Below, one piece after another: positions 53,490 through 64,000 of a stretch of DNA of 64,000 nucleotides. The position numbers and the translations under genes are program-made. Source of the stretch: Lepisosteus oculatus (lineage: Eukaryota > Chordata > Actinopteri > Semionotiformes > Lepisosteidae); the NCBI RefSeq assembly GCF_040954835.1, contig NC_090704.1, positions 37,328,979 to 37,392,978 of the forward strand. The letters run 5' to 3'. The notes under the pieces were generated by a model, which was not told the DNA's origin, ran no database searches, and saw nothing but the letters and a program-made list of their open reading frames with translations. Positions within the stretch are counted from its first letter, which is position 1. Every line of letters begins with the position of its first letter.

Positions 53490-55800
53490 TTAAAGTGCAG
53501 TTTTACAATGTGAGGGCCAGGAGGACCTCAGCTCCTTGTTGATGTAGTAGTACAGCCATGTCACCAAAGGGAAAGCTGTGATTCCCACAGCAGTGGAAAC
53601 TCTTAAGGCTCCAACTGAATTCCTGAAATAGAAAACAAATAACTGGATATGCTGAACCTATTTTAAAATGACTTTTATTGGGCTGGATGAAAACATTACC
53701 CAATGTTGTACATTTTAAAAACAGTCAATCGAAAAAGTCAATCTAAAACTTCTGCAATTTCATTTTGACTTCAGTGTCATTAGAAGGAAGCCCAAATTAT
53801 TACGTATCTCATCACTAAACTATAATTTGACATTGTAGAAAGGAAGTACGATATGTCCCATTTTAGTTTTCAAAAGTTAAGGAACAAGTAAACGTTTATT
53901 CTATGCCGAAAAGAGAAGAAAATAAACATAATGTTTCGGCTGTGGAGCCTTGGGTTTCTTCTCTTTTCTGCATGGAATAAACCTTTAGCCTACACATGCT
54001 GACACAGCTACCTACTTAAATATAAAAGTATACAATATAAGTAAAAATCTACTTTTTCTATGATTCTTGCCTCTGTTTTTATTAAGAAAATATGGATAAA
54101 GAAACAACTTTTGATTGTTTTGAATTCCTTTTAACAGCTATTTTAATATAGGAGAGTAAAGTAAAAAAGGTTTTAACCTTCGGTTAAAGAAATAGATTTA
54201 GATGCATTACAGTACCTTTAGATAAAATGAACTGTAAAATGAAGAAACTGCATTAGAATATCTATTAGAGTGTAAACACATTTTAATCACATTTCTCACC
54301 AATGAATAAAACAAGAGGAACACCTCACCTTCCTGAATGACGACACAGGATCAGCCATACCACGATTAATAATAATCCAGAGAACTCTCTTAGAGAACAG
54401 CAAAAAAAATGATACAGTGATCAACTAAGGTGAGAGAGATTAAAACCAAGTGAAGTGTAACAATACTTCCAAAAATAAAAGTAAAGGGTGATTACATCAA
54501 TGGTGTATATAACTGTACTTAAGATTACATTCAATTCTTTTTTTTCTTGACCAATATAACTGACATGTTTAATTATATTTTCTTGATAGTTGTGTTTTCA
54601 GAACAGATGCCAATCCATTAGGATTTACTAAATAAAACTAAGGAATTAATTATAAAATCAGTCTTTAATATTAATTGCTCAAACCTAAGCCAGAGTTTAC
54701 CTATGGATAGAAAAGTGACAATTACCTTCCTTCTTCTTTCTGGAAGATATTTTCAGCTTTACTTTTATACAAGGACCATCCCAACATGGCAGCTACAGCA
54801 GCACAAATAAGCATATGAAGATCAGATAGTCTCCTCCAGATTAATACCTCTGAAAAACAACACATTCATCTTGATTTTGCAAAGTTACTGAGCTACATAA
54901 CATAGGAGGGACTGGATCAGCTTTCATGACATAAAAACAGATATCAGGATAGAGTCATACCTGTAATTGGAGGCTTAAGGCTTATCAGAAAACACAAAGA
55001 AGCTGGGATTGAATATGCAACCTGTAAATACAAACGCATTTATAATATTGGAAGTCAGGAAATAAAAACAGTCACATTTTACAAATACAGCCAGCAGGTG
55101 TCGCTCGATGTTTTTCAGAGGCCATTCAAGATGCATTTGAAGATACGCACTGGTAGAGTTCGTATGCTTTCTCTGAAGTGAAGAATTCAGTTTTATACTT
55201 CGTACTACGGTGTACTGTTTAGGACTCACCATCCATATGCCAGCATCGGGGTCATTGATCTGGAATAATCAAAAATAATTAAATTTATTTATTTTCTGTC
55301 TAGTTTGAAAGAGCAACAATGATAAAAAATAGTTTTAAAAGTGTTTTTTAAAACAAAAAACGTTTATGCCATGAGAGAAACAATACGTTTTTGGATGTTG
55401 AGTTATCCATACCGCATATTGCTCAAAATACATAAAATGCATTCAGAACGATGACATCGAATTCCTTAAGTATGACAGTGTTGAAATATATGTGCTTATG
55501 ACTTCTAAATTCTAAAACATTAGAATGTATGTAACCAGCCTCAGTACTATTTATTAATATAAACAGCATACAGACACCCATAAAGATATAAAAGAGTTTA
55601 AACAAATATATAAAAACAACTGCACTTTAATTTCCAAAACCAGTCACATTTGTCTTTAGTACGGTACTTGCCTGCACATATGCCGCTAAAGCAAAGAAAA
55701 AAAACATACATAAATTGCAGCTTCTCCATAATACTTGAAAACACTCCGAAGACCCGCTTTTTGTTTTTCCGTTTTTTGTTAATTCGTATTTCTTGCTCAT
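53490..55800 (-). CDS. tmem220: TMEM220, small multi-pass membrane protein (complete, 6 exons, 178 aa)
   Basis: The molecular role of this vertebrate family is not established. Exons: 55800-55672, 55259-55230, 55021-54961, 54849-54726, 54388-54329, 53622-53490 (537 nt with stop). Conserved features are WRSCN and FALAAYVQINDPDAGIWM near the N-terminus and YINKELRSSWPSHCKT at the C-terminus. Hydrophobic segments lie at about 31-42, 54-70, 84-101, 117-130 and 143-161, giving a small polytopic protein. Human TMEM220 is 160 aa; the extra length here is the polar N-terminal stretch MSKKYELTKNGK onward. The start is the only in-frame ATG I see ahead of the conserved segment in this exon. Intron 1 has a GC donor (GCAAGT). 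The gene converges on adprm and diverges from map2k4. A candidate AATAAA is at 53078-53073. Confidence 0.94.
53892..53984. repeat. Fold-back element, 30-bp arms
   Basis: Arms at 53892-53921 and 53955-53984 pair with 3 mismatches. The 33-bp centre contains GTTTCGGCTGTGGAGCCTT. A one-armed relative is at 5782-5845. Possibly a MITE-like or LINE-end derived repeat; family not recognised. Confidence 0.8.
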
Positions 55801-55826
55801 TTTACTTATTTTCTTCAGTACTTTGC

Positions 55827-55847
55827 TCAGAGAAAAGAAACTGCCAT
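55827..55847 (-). other. Possible upstream ORF (6 codons plus stop) before tmem220
   Basis: An ATG 47 nt upstream of the tmem220 start opens a frame of six codons ending in TGA. It matters only if transcription starts above 55847, which the sequence does not show. The ATG is in a fair context (A at -3, G at +4). Confidence 0.35.
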
Positions 55848-56815
55848 TATTGAGTTTGAGTCAGATCACATGGACATTTGCAATGCAGTTTGGGAATTAT
55901 AGTTCCATTAGCTTAGTTACAGAGCACAAATGAATAGTATTGTACTGTGCATTGTGCATTGTGCATTAAGCGAAAGCACAAAGTTGAAAATTTTGGTAGA
56001 TCTTGTGAGAATACTGTAGTAAACTGTTGTTATCTACTGTTAACAAACATTTAAATAAATGCATATTTATCGAGGTACAGAAGAAAAGATCTGGACATAT
56101 GTCTTTAGAGGAACAATAAAGAATATTAAAATGCTGTTGTGTTGCTGTTATTGTAACTGTTCTCCAGTTATACTAGTTGGTCATGCACCTGCCATACTAC
56201 CATGTTACCCTGGCAGACATAAAACCTCAGTGATCCGGACAATGAGCCAGGTCTTGCTCACTGCCATCATAAAAGTGAACTGTGCCTACGCAGGTCCACT
56301 CAGCCATTTAAAAAGCTGACTGTTGCAGCCAGTCTTCCACCTTCCTGATCTATTCCCATGCCGCAAGGAGGTCTGGAGGTGATGCAGGAGTTCTTCCTCC
56401 ATCTCTCCTCCACACCAGCAGGGTCGAGGGGCCTGCCTAGTGCCTTTCATCTCTGTATGAATTTTCTGCTGCCTGGAGTCTTTCTTTGCTCCCCAGTTAC
56501 ATCTTCCTCCTGTATCGGGAGTCTGTTTTCTGTCAGCTGGCTCCTGGAAGACACTGGTGGTCCTGTGCTTCGCTTTTATTGCCCTTCTACTGACTTGCCT
56601 GTTCACTTTGAATTTTCATCCTGTAATCCCACTCTGACACCACTAACATTATTGTAACACTGCTCAGCATCTATGCAAGCCCTGAAGATAAAGGATATCT
56701 TCTGACTCAGACTGCAGCTCCAAAAGGGTGGTGTGCTTTTTATTTATCTGAAAGAGGCAGCTCAGACAATTGATGGCACCAACACACGGCCCCACAGACT
56801 GACACTAACTGCATT

Positions 56816-56817
<2 letters not shown>

Positions 56818-56859
<42 letters not shown>
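56818..56859. repeat. (CT)21 microsatellite
   Basis: 42 bp of pure CT, between tmem220 and map2k4. Confidence 0.97.
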
Positions 56860-56860
<1 letters not shown>

Positions 56861-57249
56861 AAAGGGGCCCTTATACCCCAAGGACTGTGGTGATGTGACA
56901 GTGTGGGCAATCTCACACTGACGGTCATAAGCAACCACACCTACTGAACACAGTTATGAGCATTCTCCTCTCAGAAGAGTCATGCAAGAGCCAAAACATC
57001 ACGCCATAGACATATAGGGATACAGGCATTATTAATATATATTTACATATACACATCTTTACCTAGGCAATATGGCCTCTTGGTACGCTATTTATGGATA
57101 TGTAGACATACTACAGTACACTTCTATAAAGGCTTTTCTAGTCAATAATGCTGCAGTAAGAAATATAAGATCATATATTGGCCATATACAATTTCTTGTA
57201 TTAGGAATTTGTCTTTTCAATATACCCCAACTTGCTCTCCGTGAGACAT

Positions 57250-57441
57250 ACAGACAGGGAGAGAGGCTTGGGGTCAGAGTGCAGGGTCAGCCATTTTTAC
57301 AGTGACCCTGGAGCAGTTGGGGTTAAGGGCCTTGCTTAGGGGCCCAATGGGGTAGGATTTTTCTGCAGGCTGAAGGATACAAACCGGCAACCTTCTAGCC
57401 ACAGGCGCAGATCCTTAACCACAGAGCCACTGCACCGCCCT
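57250..57441 (-). mobile_element. tRNA-type SINE of a second family, antisense
   Basis: On the minus strand it begins GGCGGTGCAGTGGCTCTGTG, with an A-box-like GTGGCTCTGTGG and a B-box-like GGTTGCCGGTTTGTATCC. A CAAGGCCCTTAACCC body follows. It differs from the TGGA-tailed family. Confidence 0.6.
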
Positions 57442-58462
57442 AATAAAGGGACACATATTCTCCACTACACACACTACTCCACTACTCATCAATACTTTAT
57501 AGAATTTAGAGAACAAATTTGTATTTACAATGACCCGGAGAGTACTCCTTTTTACAACATGGCATTTGTGTTTCTATCTCTCCTGTCTCCTAGTCTCCAA
57601 TTCCCTTCTGCTTCAGGACCTCCTGAGACAGAAGGTCAAACTACAGTTCAATAATGATAATGTGGACATGTTGAAAATAAATGAAAGTTCTTACAGCTGC
57701 TGTAACTCACAGATACTAACCACTACTTAGCACTGCAGGTCCTACTGTAGTCACACTCCACATTCACACACTTGCCTGTTCAGTCTGAATTGACATCCTG
57801 TAATCCCACTCTGACACAACCTAAAATCCCCAAATCCCCAAAAGGAATAAACAACTACAGGGACCCCAACCCCCAAACGGCTACTATTTATAGCAGTCCA
57901 GTTATTTTGTTTTTATTGCAGCTATTATAGCTGCTTTGATTTATGTCAAACGTAAGGGGATAAAGGTAGTATTTAATTTTTGTATACGAAAATCTCCAAG
58001 TAATTATTCTACATTCAGCACTAAAATCATATTAGGTTGCAGTACTGCCATTTCTGGGTGGGGGAGGAGAGTATAACCAAATCCTTGCATAATTTGAAAA
58101 TATGTAACTTAGATTGAACAACGGCTTTACTATTTATAAAGTGGGACTAACTACAACTCGCACCGCAAATGTTATGCCTTGTGTGTCTTGGCTCCTTTTA
58201 ATTCAGGGCTTTCATTTATAGCACTAGGAGTGGTCTGGTGATTACTGTGGAATGGGAAATACTCGGACTTTATCAGACTTTATTGCTTTATTGTGGATTT
58301 TGAGGCGCTGTCAGACTACGTAGGCGGAAATTGACGGGCTGGTCACATAGAGTACTTCAACCGAGTACTGTATTGTGTAGTGCTGGTTTCTCAAGCTAGT
58401 TGTCTCGTGATTGCTCAATGGTTCAAAACTGAATAGTAGTTTATTATATAAATTGTATTCTG

Positions 58463-58572
58463 CTATGTTGAGTTTCGTAGCTAGGTGTCCTGCGAGACTT
58501 TGAAGGGTTTTAGACTGAAGCGGTGTAGTGCTATATTGAGTTCTGTAGCTAGGTGTCCCTGCCTGTGAAGGG
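58463..58572 (+). repeat. 68-bp tandem duplication upstream of the map2k4 start
   Basis: Units begin at 58463 and 58531 and share CTATGTTGAGTTTCGTAGCT-type sequence, then AGGTGTCC and TGAAGGGT. A more diverged third unit may lie near 58374. The second unit ends about 55 bp before the ATG, so both may be in the 5' UTR. Confidence 0.7.
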
Positions 58573-58627
58573 TGAAGCCACTCACTGCATTGCAGCCTCA
58601 GTGCTGCTGCTGGAATCAAACACAACA

Positions 58628-58760
58628 ATGGCGACTCCCAGCCCCAGCACCAACTCAACAACCTCTTCCAGCAACAACAGCAATAACGCAGGATCTACAT
58701 CTACATCACATCAGCACCAGTCCCAGTCTCAGCACATAACAACAGTGAGCAGCATGCAGG
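58628..58760 (+). CDS. map2k4: MAP2K4 (MKK4) exon 1, N-terminal part only; gene continues beyond the window
   Basis: MAP2K4 is the dual-specificity kinase that activates JNK and p38 in stress signalling. This exon gives 44 codons plus the first base of a glycine codon, then the donor GTAAGC. The protein starts MATPSPS and ends SSMQ-G, matching the vertebrate MATPSPS/MAAPSPS start and the SSMQGKRK junction. Between them lies a low-complexity Ser/Thr/Asn/Gln/His stretch where mammals have Gly/Ser/Pro. The start has a good context (ACAACAATGG). The open frame continues upstream to 58553, but that codon is GTG, so no extension is called. The kinase-domain exons and the JNK/p38 docking segment are not in the window. 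I saw nothing resembling exon 2 up to 64000. Confidence 0.9.
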
Positions 58761-59569
58761 GTAAGCGCCAGAAAACAAAAAGTCCGTAAACGTTTTTATT
58801 TTATCAGAATAATTGGAGAACATGATTGGTGAAAGTCTCACTGTGTACTCTAGTAATGCTGCACCGTAGCGATGCAGTTTGCATTTCCTTATCGCCACTG
58901 TTTGTAGGCCTCTATGTTTAGGAAGCTTTTAATTTACCTCTCCGTGGCATTTCTAAAATCCAGAAGATTGCGAGAGCGAGACGTGTTAGACATCGTGTTA
59001 AATCACTTTACAGATCTGGATTTCTATGGGGCGGTTTTCACTGAATGATTTTTATGGCCAAAGGCCTAAATAGTCTAGTTTTATACGGATTTTTAAATTA
59101 TATTTTTCATTTCTTTTAAAATTCAGTTCCATTTTTTTACATTGCAAATGTGAAAGGTTAAACTCAGGGATACCGCTAGAAAGCTGCAGTGACCTGCTCA
59201 ATTAAATGAGCTTTGTCATTTCTTGTGTTGTGTTATTTTTGATATTTCAAGGCCTCACGTGCAGTAAGTAGCCTGGTTCACATATACCTATGCTATTGAA
59301 GACTACTATGCAGTGCTTATTCTTGCTACAGGTTGTTTAATAATGGTTTTAGTACTAATGTTACGCCGCAAATTAAATAAAAAAATCGAACTCTGAAGCT
59401 GTACAAACGCTTTGTGGATTACTGTAGCAATTTCTTTAAATCTCCAGCCAATAAAATATTTAATAAAATGGGCACTGTAGAAAAAAATGTTGCAGATTTC
59501 CCTTCCTTTGTGTACATTCGATGGCCAGAAGATTTTATGAACTAATGCGCCATGATAATCATGTAGGCG

Positions 59570-59705
59570 AGATGAATACAGTCATGATTAATAACACATT
59601 GTTGCATTATACAAGGAATAAAATGTTTCATTTAAACCTTGCAGAGACCAACACGTGCTGGAGGTGTCAGAATGAAACAGGTACTTTATTATCTATTTTA
59701 TAGGA
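59570..59705 (+). mobile_element. L1-like LINE ORF2 C-terminal scrap in map2k4 intron 1
   Basis: The open frame ending at 59703 includes NKMFHLNLAETNTCWRCQNETGT in part, resembling the CWRC-x-x-x-x-GT motif near the end of fish L1 ORF2. Short and isolated, so family assignment is tentative. Confidence 0.45.
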
Positions 59706-61321
59706 ATGTACTGTAGTAATGTTTTATGAACTGAGAAGTAAAATGTGTTTTTAAGTGCCGTGCTGTCAGACACAAAATAAACATCTCAATGTGGCTGCAG
59801 TGCTTGGGGATGTTACTAATGCATCTCTGTTGTGATAAAAGCCCTTTTGTATTAAATACTAAGGAAAGAAAGCATTTTATGTTGAAGCTTTTAAAAGAAC
59901 ACATACTGTATCCACTGTTTTTATCAGTTTATACCAGTGAAATAGTAGTCTACTCTTTATTAGTTCATGCCGTATATATTAACTACTTTTATTGTGTAGT
60001 ATTAATTTCCGTAGGACTTATATGTGATTGAAATGCCAATATTTGCACAGTCAGCACATGGGTAAAATATGCAGGAAATTCCTATTCAAATAAGAGTAGT
60101 TGGTGAAAAAGTATTTATGTCCATTGGAATGCTTTTTACCTTGAATTTCCATATTGTTATGTGAAAGAAATGTCTGTGCAACGCATGCAGTATTAATAGA
60201 TTACTCCCATTTTGTGTGTCCATTAGGTCAGGGGTTGGCAGTATGTTTTTCACTTTTAGTTTATGGCACTGAAGGAAAAGGTGCTGGCAAAAGCTGTTGT
60301 TTCATAGCTTAATATTTTGGCTATTGACTAAGTTTGAATTGATTGGAATCCCTTAGGAGTATTGCCAAAGCTTACCGAGCTGCAAGAAATCAAATTGAAG
60401 AATGCAGTTTGAGCACAGTTCTGCAATTGCCATGCGTTTGCTGAATTACAAGCCTTGTTAAAAGTGCAGCAGTTCCTTATTATTGCTGTGCAGCTGTGTG
60501 GCATAGTTACATAATTGTATCCTGCTAAAAGTCACATGAATGGGTTAGGTGTCCAAGCACATTGAAGATAGCCTACTGTAGATGAACTGCAGATAACAGA
60601 GATGGAAATACAGTCCAGGTGTAGAGGACTGAAAATAATAACTAGGCTTAAAGGAGGTAAGTTGAATAAAAGGAGTTTTTGGAAGTAGGTGTTAGTAACA
60701 AGCTATCCCATCATATAAGCAAAGCTGATTCTGTGTTATTCTTCAAAATACACCATGGTGAGGCCCTTGTATCAATTAGTTACTAGCACTACTATCATTA
60801 TAAGTTGGCTTTTTGACCATTGTGAAGAAAGGAACAGCTTGATCTTTAGCTGCTAAGGTACTTTTCATGGGGAATTTTAATAAAACCATGTTGGATTTAA
60901 TTAACTTCACAGTAGTTCAAAACACAAATTCTACAGTTTCTGCAAAGCTGTAGAATGAAGCTTTAAAGTTTTTGTTATTACTCAGCTTTAATTAATAGCT
61001 TGTATTAGTATTGACAGTGCTATTAAACTAGATTAAGCTTTCACATGTACATAAATACAGTATATTTTCTTCAGTCTCGTCATATCATAAGGCCTATACA
61101 CATCTGACTTTGAAGTGACAGTACATATAGTGGGCATCAGAAAAAAAGCTTGTCACTCTTTATTTTATTTTCTTTTCCAACACAAAATAGATTTGAATAT
61201 TAAATATGTTTTCACAATGTTTGATTAAATGATCAGTCATGACTGACCATTATGGACATACCTTACTTTGACTGTTGAATAATTGCTTAATCACCTTATT
61301 TGTCAGAGAGTTTATTGGGAT

Positions 61322-61615
61322 TTGGCCATTTGACCCGTTGAATGTCTTGTGAAAATCTTGTAAGAAAACAAGCAGGGAAGTACATTTAAAACTAAGAATA
61401 GGAGGCACTTCTTTACATAACGTCTAGAACTAGAGCTGTGCAGCCATGTTTTTGATGCTGATAAACCTGGCTTCCTTTAAAAGAAGGAAGACATTTGGAT
61501 CAATTAGCTACCAGCTACTACTATCTACAGATAGTTAAGTACTAGCTGTCTGTAGCTATCTGTACTAAGAGGGACAGATAGTCTCCTCTCATTTGTAACC
61601 TTTCTTATGTACTTA
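61322..61615 (+). mobile_element. CR1-like LINE 3' fragment in map2k4 intron 1
   Basis: CAGGGAAGTACATTTAAAAC and AGAATAGGAGGCACTTCTTT match the C-terminal coding part of the same LINE family. The end GATAGTCTCCTCTCATTTGT matches its 3' tail. Middle portion rearranged. Confidence 0.6.
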
Positions 61616-64000
61616 TTTTAGACCTTTATTTGTTTCTTAGTTATTTCTGCAGTTGCCGTGTGTAAGCTACTTTATTTCTTGTGATTAACACAATGAAGGC
61701 TTCCTTTTGTAATAGTGTGAAAGCTCAGCTGGGCAAATCAATTAAATATATTAAAAAATGAGATCAATGGATTCATTAGCCTTGGGGAAAAAAAGCTAGC
61801 CTCTAACCGTTCTTTTCATGTTCAAATGTAGAAAGAAATCAGTATACCCTTCCTATCTAGAGAACAATTCCTTTGTTCTGTCCGTGTGTTGGAAGCTGGA
61901 CTAAGTCAGCTCACTGTCACTCGTCAACTGGGGGTGTTCAGTTTCTAACCTGGCAAGACATTATAGACAAATTCAGTCTGTCCGTTAAAGACTATGAGTC
62001 ATGACACCTTGCCAAGATCAATGGGGAGTTCCAAGTGTGATAGCCTGGCCAGGAGTGTGTAGTCACTAGAAAACTCCACTTGTGATTTAATGGCAACCTG
62101 ATCGCATGGCGCTACATTGATCAATTCCTGGAATCTCACTTGCTGCCCTCCCACCAGTCCTGATGTGACAATGTTCTAGCAGGGAAAAATATTTTCTTGC
62201 ACTCCTTGTATACCTGTGGCTTTATTGCATGATTTGTGCAGGTTGTATGATAGGAGAGGGAGAGAATTCCCACGTAATAACATCAGCAATCTACTGCAAA
62301 GATTGTGTTGCAGATATTTAGCTAGCTTTCATTCTATCGATGGCCTTGTTAATGCTACTAGCTTGAGATTTGATAGTAGATAGCCTCTTTTGATTGAATC
62401 TGTTAATGACAAATGTTAAAAAGCATCATGAATCTCTCATTGCAGCATAAACTCGTCTTGGATTTAATTAACTTCATAACAGTAAAAACAATACCTGTTT
62501 TTTGTAACAATACCTGTTTCCCAGGGGTTTTCTTTAATTCAGATTTGTTTCTTTGCCATATTCCAGTAATGTACAGTAATAACATGATCATTGATGTATG
62601 CTGATGTGTTGAAAGGGGGGTTTTGTTTGATATGGGAACAGACAGCAAAAATAGAACAAAATGTAGTAAATGTATATTTTTCTATTGAGTAACACAATGA
62701 AATTTCTTTATAAAACATTCATGTAGACAGAAAATAACAGTGTTGTGTGCTACTAGAGCACTCCTGATTATATAGAGGGTGTTATTTAAAGGAACAGTAG
62801 ATACAAACTAAGTTCTAAGTTCTGAGTTTGGTCCTTATTTCCATAACTTTATAGTATTGCCAGCTGAACTGCTTTTGTATGACATCACCTACACACACAA
62901 TTGTTCATAGGGAAAAACAAAATAATTAAATCAGATCCTGACAGTCATTTTTGCCATTAGCATAGTCATCTGCCAGTATAGGTGTACCTTGCCATTTTTA
63001 CAGAAGCATATTTGCTCTGTTCACTTTATAGATGAGTGCAAAAGGTAAGTTGCATGTATCTGAATTTTGATACTTTCCTGCCTCTTTGGTATAGTGTCAT
63101 GGCGGAAAATTATCCAGGATTTAAATTCCCATCATGCCTTATAATAGGCCTCTGCCTGGCATGGTTTTATTTTTGCCCCTACTGTCCCCACATGTGGTGA
63201 ATTATATAAAAAATTGAAGCTGCCAGACATCTTTCCAGTGCCTTGTTTTATTATTTTAATGTGCTCCATACTGTTCTGTTCCTCATTGTTCAGAGAAAAT
63301 GAATAATGCTTATTTGTATGTTATTTTTTTACAATTTATCAATTTATTGAGATACATTGTTTATGTTCTTAAGTATAGTTTTTGGGGAAGATTTGTATAT
63401 TTATCTCACAATCTTCCTTGTTTTCAAATTGTTTTTCTGAGTAATTTACTGTATGTTTCTCTTGCAACATACTTGCTTCATGATTTTCCTGAAAGCCGTG
63501 ATGACTAATTCTCTTTAAGATGAAATTCTGAGCAGGGGTTGTGAGTAATATTTAAAATCCTTCATTAGGGATATAATACAGTCCTTATATAGAAACAAAA
63601 AGGAAAATTACAGAATTGTTTTTTTCATTTAAAATTGGCCTTAAGATTTATGTTCGATGTTGATCTAATGGTCTTCATAGTATCAAATACATTTGAAATA
63701 AAAGAATAATTACATCTGTAGTTTACAGTGTAAATCGTACTCATAATGCAAATCCATAGTGATAGCTGGATGAAAATTTAAAGGCTAAAAAAATGACCAT
63801 CTATAATAATCGATTGGACAAAGAAAATGTTTTTTTTACAGCTTAATCATGTGTAAGCTGTGTTTTACATATTTGATTTTCAAGAAACATTGTAATTGTT
63901 TGTATTCCAGTTAACTAAGCATGTTTTAGAATAGTACAGCCTATTCTAAAATAAAAACATCTTGTTTAGCCATAGCCAGGGTCTTTCCTCAAAGCAAAAA

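Larger units (their letters stand above)
56594..57817 (+). repeat. Direct repeat pair, about 47 bp each, 1.18 kb apart
   Basis: CTTGCCTGTTCA, GAATT and CATCCTGTAATCCCACTCTG are shared by 56594-56640 and 57771-57817. They bracket the CT microsatellite and a tRNA-type repeat. Confidence 0.75.
55860..58627. other. Divergent interval between tmem220 and map2k4
   Basis: It contains a (CT)21 microsatellite, a GC-richer stretch around 56.3-56.65 kb whose 106-codon minus ORF I do not recognise, a direct repeat (56594 and 57771), an antisense tRNA-type repeat (57250-57441) and the duplicated segment just upstream of the map2k4 start. The genes that lie between TMEM220 and MAP2K4 in mammals are not here. 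Confidence 0.55.
58761..64000 (+). other. Start of map2k4 intron 1 (more than 5.2 kb)
   Basis: AT-rich sequence after the exon 1 donor. I see no coding exon, a short L1-like fragment near 59.6 kb and a LINE 3' tail at 61.3-61.6 kb. Long first introns are usual for map2k4. Confidence 0.7.

Noticed and set aside
58553-58627. Apparent 25-codon N-terminal extension of map2k4
   Set aside because: It starts with GTG, overlaps the tandem duplication and has no counterpart in MAP2K4. The ATG at 58628 has a good context and matches the family start.

Overview
This is a vertebrate nuclear window, most likely from a ray-finned fish. Every gene has GT-AG (twice GC-AG) introns and strong similarity to vertebrate proteins. 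The non-coding DNA is AT-rich and holds fish-type repeats: a tRNA-derived SINE with a TGGA-rich tail (seven copies), a 5S-rRNA-derived SINE, and decayed L2/CR1/L1-like LINE pieces. The repeats and single-copy gene order would fit a non-teleost such as gar or bowfin, but that is an inference and the species is not proven. I see no bacterial, phage, CRISPR or operon features.

Layout: (1) 1-11.8 kb is gene-free, with repeats, a perfect 41-bp palindrome and a diverged local repeat family. (2) 11.78-27.70 kb, minus strand: a complete sarcomeric myosin heavy chain gene. It has two predicted non-coding exons and 39 coding exons that join in frame to 1,939 codons, and its sequence is of the fast skeletal type. 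(3) 27.7-42.5 kb is about 15 kb without genes, holding the MYH promoter, two SINEs and an L2-type LINE remnant. (4) 42.64-48.11 kb, minus: sco1, 7 exons, 305 aa. (5) 49.64-51.38 kb, plus: adprm, 3 coding exons, 328 aa, head to head with sco1. (6) 53.49-55.80 kb, minus: tmem220, 6 exons, 178 aa, tail to tail with adprm. (7) From 58.63 kb, plus: map2k4 exon 1 (44 codons plus one base). The rest of the window is the start of its first intron.

The order MYH - SCO1 - ADPRM - TMEM220 - MAP2K4, with these orientations, is the arrangement of human 17p13-p12 with the intervening mammalian genes missing. The genes do not form one pathway. MYH is the thick-filament motor of muscle, sco1 delivers copper to mitochondrial cytochrome c oxidase, adprm hydrolyses ADP-ribose/CDP-alcohol type substrates, tmem220 is a small membrane protein of unclear role, and map2k4 is a stress-kinase activator (JNK/p38).

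I did not find an undescribed biological system. The observations most worth a second look are two GC-AG introns with near-ideal donors, a SINE with an intact target-site duplication beside a LINE tail inside an MYH intron, a perfect palindrome with a half copy 0.5 kb away, an unassigned repeat family in the first 5.3 kb, a fold-back element, and a tandem duplication just upstream of the map2k4 start.
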